Source: Capra hircus
Lineage: Eukaryota > Chordata > Mammalia > Artiodactyla > Bovidae
Assembly (NCBI RefSeq): GCF_001704415.2
Contig: NW_017189807.1
Span: 1 to 64,000, forward strand
Reading direction: 5' to 3'
Length of the DNA: 64,000 nucleotides
Each line of letters starts with the position of its first letter. Within the stretch, counting starts at the first letter, position 1. The notes beneath the pieces are model-generated. The model worked only from the letters and a program-made list of their open reading frames with translations. It made no database searches and had not been told where the DNA came from. Shown piece after piece: positions 58,706-64,000 of this stretch. The position numbers and the translations under genes are program-made.

Positions 58706-61028
58706 TTAGGTTGGTGCAAAAGTAATTGTGGTTTCAGACCATGAATTTTAAATCATTATAATTAGGCTTAGACACATCTTTGTTAATCAAAATAGAAACC
58801 ATTACAATGAGCACATTTTTGCCAATGAGAAGTTAATTCCTGTAGTGTAAAATATCTGTGCTTTGGGATTCCATGAATTCTTGGAAAGCATTTTCTGCCT
58901 CCTGCTGGTTGTAGAAGTGTTTTCCCTGCAAAAAGTTGTTGAGATGCTTGAAGAAGTGGAAATTGGTTGGCGAGAGGTCAGGTGAATTTGGCAGATGAGG
59001 CAAAACTTCACAGCCCACTTTGCTCAACATTTGAAGCACTGGTTATGTGATGTACGCTCTAGGGAAAGCATAGGGCCCTTTCTGTTGACTAATACTGGCT
59101 GCAAATGTTGCAGTTTTTAGTGGATCTCATCGATTTGCTGAGCATACTTCTCAGATGTGATGGTTTTACTGGGCTTCAGAAAGCTGTAGTGGATCACATG
59201 GGCAGCAGACAACCAAGCAGTGATCTGTTTTGGTGCAAATTTGGCTTTGTAAAGTGCTTTGGAGTTTCTTCTTGGTCCAGCCACTGAGCTGGTCATCACT
59301 AGTTGTCATATATAATACACTTTTTGTCACACATCACAATCCAATTGAGAAATGGTTCACTGTTGCATAGAATAAGAAAAGATGACTCTTCAAAATGCCA
59401 ATTTTTTTTTAAATTTCCAGTCAGCTCATGAGGCACCCACTTATCAAGTTTTTTCACCTTTCCAATTTGCTTCAAATGCCAAACAACCATAGGATAGTTG
59501 ACATTGAATTCTTGGGCAACTTCTTGTGTAGTTGTAAGAAGATCAGCTTCAGTGATTGCTCTCCATTGGTTGTTGTCACCTTCTGATGGCCAGCCACTAT
59601 ACTCATCTTCAAGGCTCTCATCTCCTTTGCAAAACTTGAACCACCACTGCACTATACGTTCATTAGCAGTTCCTGGGCCAAATGTGTTGTTGATATTGTG
59701 AGTGGTCTCTGCTGTTTTACAACCCATTTTGAAGTCAAACAAGAAAATTGCTCAAATTTGCTTTTTGTCTAACAGCTTTTCCATGGTCTAAAATACATGT
59801 AAAAAAAAAGTCATTAGCAAAAGATGTAAAGTAAGAGATGTACTTTATTTTTTTTAATTATTGTTTTAATTTTTTTTAATTTTAAAATCTTTAATTCTTA
59901 CATGCGTTCCCAAACATGAACCCCCCTCCCACCTCCCTCCCCATAACATCTCTCTGGGTCATCCCCATGCACCAGCCCCAAGCATGCTGTATCCTGCATC
60001 AGACATAGACTGGCGATTCGATTCTACATGATAGTATACATGTTAGAATGCCATTCTCCCAAATCATCCCACCCTCTCCCTCTCCCTCTGAGTCCAAAAG
60101 TCCGTTATACACATCGGTGTCTTTTTTGCTGTCTTGCATACAGGGTCGTCATTGCCATCTTTCTAAATTCCATATATATGTGTTAGTATACTGTATTGGT
60201 GTTTTTCTTTCTGGCTTACTTCACTCTGTATAATCGGCTCCAGTTTCATCCATCTCATCAGAACTGATTCAAATGAATTCTTTTTAACAGCTGAGTAATA
60301 CTCCATTGTGTATATGTACCACAGCTTTCTTATCCATTCGTCTGCTGATGGACATCTAGGTTGTTTCCATGTCCTGGATATTATAAACAGTGCTGCGATG
60401 AACATTGGGGTACAAGTGTCTCTTTCAATTCTGGTTTCCTCAGTGTGTATGCCCAGCAGTGGGATTGCTGGGTCATAAGGTAGCTCTATTTGCAATTTTT
60501 TAAGGAATCTCCACACTGTTCTTGTAAAAGAATGAAACTAGATCACTTTCTAACACCGCACACAAAAATAAACTCAAAATGGATTAAAGATCTAAATGTA
60601 AGACCAGAAACTATAAAACTCCTAGAGGAGAACATAGGCAAAACACTCTCAGACATAAATCACAGCAGGATCCTCTCTGATCCACCTCCCAGAATTCTGG
60701 AAATAAAAGCAAAAATAAACAAATGGGATCTAATTAAAATTAAAAGATTCTGCAAAACAAAGGAAAAATATAAGCAAGGTGAAAAGACAGCCTTCTGAAT
60801 GGGAGAAAATAATAGCAAATGAAGCAACTGACAAACAACTAATCTCAAAAATATACAAGCAACTTATGCAGCTCAATTCCAGAAAAATAAATGACCCAAT
60901 CAAAAAATGGGCCAGAGATGTACTTTAAAATGATGTATAACATAGCCACATTTATTTAAGAATGTATTCCAATATCAAATGGTGAATTTAAACAATGTAA
61001 AAACCACAGTTACTTTTGCACCAACCTA
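58706..61028 (-). mobile_element. Mariner (Hsmar1-like) transposon, interrupted by L1
   Basis: Inverted ends ttaggttggtgcaaaagtaa (left) and ttacttttgcaccaacctaa (right) agree well. Without the L1 insert the element is about 1.24 kb. The transposase is on the - strand: an N-terminal open frame (59,299-59,742) reads GPGTANERIVQWWF and LKQIGKVKKLDKWVPHEL, and the C-terminal part near 58,830-59,010 reads NNFLQGKHFYNQQEAENAFQ. Several frame breaks make it inactive. Confidence 0.92.
59848..60913 (-). mobile_element. Twin-primed (5'-inverted) L1 inside the mariner
   Basis: Left part (to about 60,522) is antisense L1: a T-rich start (reverse-complemented poly-A), the 3' UTR and the ORF2 end (YTMEYYSAVKKN, PYDPAIPLLGIHTEE on the - strand). 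Right part (from about 60,523) is L1 ORF2 in sense (RMKLDHFLTPHTKINSKWIK, LEIKAKINKWDLIKIKRF). The 14-bp direct repeat agagatgtacttta flanks the whole (59,834-59,847 and 60,914-60,927), so both parts arrived in one event. Confidence 0.93.
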
Positions 61029-62084
61029 AAATATATTTTTTCAGTTTCTTTTCCATTACAGATTATTGCAAAATATTGAATATAGTTACCTGTGCTATAT
61101 AGCAGGTCCTTGGTGGTTATCTATTTTATATATAGCAATGTGAGTCTGTTCCTGTTTTGTAAATAAATTCATTTGTCTTATTTTTTAGATTCCACATATA
61201 AGTGATATCATATATTTGTCTTATTTCACTCAGTATGATAATCTTTAGGTCTATCCATGTTGCTGCAAATGACATTATTTCATTTTCTTTATGACCAAGT
61301 GATGTTTTATTGTGTGTGTGTACACACATATATTTCATGTCTTCTTTATCTCTTTATCTGTTGACAGACACTTAGGTTGCTTCCATGTCTTGACTATTGA
61401 AAGTAGTGCTGCTGTGAAAATTGAAGTGCATATATATTTTTTAATTAGGGTTTTTGTGTTTTCCAGATATATGTCCAGGGGTGGGAGTGCTGGGTCATAC
61501 TTCTTTTCCATAGTTTCTGCTCCAGTTTACATTTCCATCAATTCCTTTCTTTACACATCCTTTCCAGCATTTATTATTTGCAGACTTTTTGATGACGGCC
61601 ATTCTGATGGGTGTGAAATGATACCTCTTTATAGTTTTTATTTGCATTTCTCTAATAATTAATGTTGAGCATATTTCTTGTGCCTATTGACCGTCTGTAT
61701 GTCTTTTCTGGAGAAATGTCTGTTGAGGTCTTCTGTCCATTTCTTGATTGGGTTGTTTTGTTTTTTGGTATTGAGTTGTATGAGTTGTTTGTATATTTTA
61801 GAAATTAACCCCTTCTTGGTAGCATTATTTGCAAATATTTTCTCCCAGTCTGTAAGCTGTCTTTTTGTTTTGTTTATAGTTTCCTTTGCCTTGCAAAAGC
61901 TTATCTGTTTGATTAAATCACATTTGTTTATTTTTGCTTTTATTTCTTTTGCATTGCAGAACTCACCTAAGAAAATATTGCTGTGATTTATGTTTAAGAA
62001 TGTTTTGCCTATGTTTTCTAGAAGTCTTATGCTGTCCTGTCTTATATTTAAGTCTTCAAACTGTTTTATTTTTTTTAATAAGCA

Positions 62085-62645
62085 TAAAACTTTAGGAGGG
62101 ATAATTTTTCCTTTACACTTCTAGGTTCTTGGCTGAGCATGCCCCCACCCCAAGACATATTAACAAGAGAAAGACAAACAGAATTTTAATAACATGTCTA
62201 CCTCCTATATGCATGGGAGATATCCAGACAAGTTGAGTAACTCCCTGAACAGCCCAATTCACCACCTTAAATACCATTTCCAGCTAAAGACAAAGGAAAA
62301 TGGAAGGAGATAGGGAGACCAGTTATGGGAGGTTACAAAGCAATGCACAGTAAACTAGGGTAAGGTTGTTGAGCAGATCTAAGTTGGTACTTTTTCCACT
62401 GGTAAGACTTTCTAGAGATAAACTTACCCTCTTCCTGGTGTAGAACGGGAGTCACTCTTACAAAAGACAATTTGCCTTGTAAATGTAAATGTCCCTTACA
62501 AAAGGGTAGCTCCTACTTGGTTTTCAGAGCTCCTCCTTTATCTGCTGTTTCTCAAAACAATCAGCTCAAGATAATCCTATGCCAAAGAGACATATTTGGG
62601 GTGGGATAGTCTACCATCCTTCAGATTTTAAAAGACCAATAATGG
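62085..62645 (-). repeat. ERVL-like solo LTR, antisense
   Basis: Begins aaaactttaggagggataat and tacacttctaggttcttggc, includes tattaacaagagaaagacaa and ctccctgaacagcccaattc, and ends near tccatccttcaga-like sequence after ggggtgggatagtc. It matches the family at 3870-4475 in the same orientation. Confidence 0.6.
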
Positions 62646-62857
62646 AAGCATGATGGGTTCAAAGAGCATATGTAAGATATAATAGTGTTCCAAATATTAC
62701 ATCATAAGTAAGCCCAACTATGAAGAATAACAAGTTATTTTACGACTCTTTCATATAGAAAAAATAGTGTGAAAGGGCTTTTAATATCCTTATTCTGATA
62801 TAGGCTATAAACTGTTAAGGGACTAAGGAAGATTCTTTAAATAAAAGATACGTATCA
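62646..62857. other. No recognised feature
   Basis: Short AT-rich stretch. Confidence 0.3.
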
Positions 62858-63158
62858 GTATCAGTTCAGTTCAGTCACTCAGTTGTGTCCAACTCTTTGC
62901 AACCCCATGAGTCACAGCACACCAGGCCTCCCTGTCCATCACCAACTCCCGGAATTCACTCAGACTCACGTCCATCGAGTCAGTGATGCCACCCAGCCAT
63001 CTCATCCTCTGTCATCCCCTTCTCCCCCTGCCCCCAATCCCTCCCAGCATCAGGGTCTTTTCCAATGAGTCAACTCTTCGCATGAGGTGGCCAAAGTACT
63101 GGAGTTTCAGCTTTAGCATCATTCCCTCCAAAGAAATCCCAGGGCTGATCTCCCTTCC
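62858..63158 (-). mobile_element. BovB 3' fragment, antisense
   Basis: From tcagttcagttcagtcactc to gaaatcccagggctgatctc. The 5'-truncated end abuts an AAAG-rich run at 63,163-63,193. Confidence 0.9.
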
Positions 63159-63193
63159 TCAAAAAGAGAAAGAAAGAAAGAAAAAAAAAAACA
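63159..63193. repeat. AAAG/A-rich simple repeat
   Basis: Impure aaag units followed by about 12 A residues, directly beside the truncated BovB. Confidence 0.85.
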
Positions 63194-63285
63194 CGTAGTG
63201 CTTTTCTCAGCTATTTCCTGCTGTCTTACCAGAGCAAAAGAGCAGGAGGAAATAGCTGGGAAAAGCATTGAGGAGAGTCTTTTTA

Positions 63286-63350
63286 GGAGCCTGGAGGGCT
63301 ATAGTCCATGAGGTTGTAAGAGTTAGACACCACTGAGTTACTAAACAGTA
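63286..63350 (+). repeat. SINE tail fragment
   Basis: Aggagcctggagggctatag to caccactgagttactaaaca, the last part of a Bov-tA-type SINE. Confidence 0.75.
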
Positions 63351-63637
63351 ACAACAAAAAAGTAGCTAGTTGTCAATGTTCTCAGTGTCTGAGGCTTATT
63401 ACAGGAGACATTTTGTTTCTTTATGTAGCAGGGTTTCTTAGCTTGAGAATTTTCCAAGCTATATACACCCTAGGTGTTTGGCTTCTGAAACATTGGAGCT
63501 ATTTAAAAGAGAAATAAGAAGCTCTGCAAACAAGCTTTCCAAGGGGAGTGAAAGTCTATCCACACAAATGTGATTCAAGAACAGTATCTCAGCAATGGAA
63601 GAGGTTGGCGTTTTGGAAAAAACTCGAGATGGGTCAT

Positions 63638-64000
63638 GTGGGGGCTCATAACAAGTCTCCCCAAAATGTGCTACTTTTGCATGGGGGCTATTTTGAGCTA
63701 AGGGCTTCCCTGGTGGCTAAGACGGTAAAGAATCTGCCTCCAATGAAGGAGACCCAGGTTAGATCCCTGGGTCAGGAAGATCCCCTGGAGAAAGGAATGG
63801 CAACCCACTCCAGTATTCTTGTCTGGAGAATCCCATGGACAGAGGAGCCTGGCAGGCTACAGTCCCTGGGGTCGCAAAGAGACAGACATGACTGAGTGAC
63901 TAATGTAGACACATTTTGAGCTAAAGGCAATTGAGACCTTGTGGGTTCATGAGAAACTACTACCCCTCCCTTAACTACCTAGAGTTTAAATTGTGAATAT
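63638..64000 (+). repeat. ERVL-like LTR, split by a SINE, cut by the window end
   Basis: Contains caaaatgtgctacttttgca and ggggctattttgagctaa, then after the SINE attttgagctaaaggcaatt and catgagaaactactacccc. This corresponds to the 5' part of the LTR family at 13.4 and 44.3 kb. It may continue past the window. Confidence 0.6.
63702..63912 (+). mobile_element. Bov-tA SINE with 12-bp target duplication
   Basis: Sense SINE from gggcttccctggtggctaag to gactgagtgactaatgtagac. Attttgagctaa flanks it at 63,690-63,701 and 63,913-63,924. Confidence 0.95.

Larger units (their letters stand above)
58630..62084 (-). repeat. Antisense L1 that hosts a mariner
   Basis: Left arm 58,630-58,705 (gttgttgatttacaatattg, cttcaaaatgattcag); right arm 61,029-62,084 (ttcagtttcttttccattac, gcaggtccttggtggttatc, tttgatgacggccattctga, ttcttgattgggttgttttg). 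The arms are contiguous in L1 order once the intervening mariner is removed. Confidence 0.85.

Noticed and set aside
59299..59742. 147-residue frame as a SETMAR-like host gene
   Set aside because: It is the transposase N-terminus of a mariner bounded by inverted ends; there is no SET-domain exon nearby and the frame is broken.
1..64000. CRISPR arrays, operons, riboswitches or bacterial attachment sites
   Set aside because: The window is mammalian; no spaced direct-repeat array or prokaryotic gene organisation is present. Spaced repeats seen are transposons or microsatellites.

Overview
The window is mammalian and points to a bovid ruminant, most likely a Bos-like genome. It is packed with BovB (RTE-class) LINE copies and with ruminant tRNA-derived SINEs (Bov-tA and dimeric BOV-A2 types). 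The only host protein-coding gene I can support is a MAGE-B family gene; this family is X-linked in mammals, so an X-chromosome location is inferred.

Layout. 1-9.0 kb is layered repeats: an L1 tail, BovB fragments, ERVL-like LTR fragments, an old MaLR/MLT1-type LTR split by BovB, and two BovB copies in opposite orientation at 6.65-8.77 kb. At 9.8-12.4 kb lies an intact MAGEB16-like gene on the + strand: a GC-rich promoter area, a non-coding first exon with a splice donor, an intron with MAGE-type imperfect repeats, a splice acceptor, a single coding exon and a polyadenylation signal. 12.4-17.7 kb is mostly unassigned sequence with one LTR and several SINEs.

The stretch 17,733-25,629 is a structurally complete class II (betaretrovirus-like) endogenous provirus on the - strand. 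It has two LTRs (412 and 408 bp), a 6-bp target duplication (CCTGTG), a Lys-type primer binding site, a polypurine tract and gag-pro-pol-env in canonical order with the expected -1 frame steps. All four genes carry stops or frameshifts; the integrase end of pol is the longest open part.

25.6-64 kb has no host gene I can recognise. It holds L1 tracts with nested SINEs and BovB, two mariner (Hsmar1-like) DNA transposons, a 2.6-kb BovB with endonuclease and reverse transcriptase (35.3-37.9 kb), and more ERVL-like LTRs. At 58.6-62.1 kb there is a three-layer nest: an old L1 holds a mariner, which holds a younger L1 with an internal inversion and a 14-bp target duplication (a twin-priming product).

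The elements do not form a pathway. The window is a record of successive insertions around one testis/cancer-antigen-type gene. I did not find a new coding system. The best leads are the nested L1/mariner/L1, the provirus with its duplicated Gag-start leader, and the MAGEB16-like gene. Boundaries were read by eye, and those without a target duplication are good to roughly 5-20 bp.
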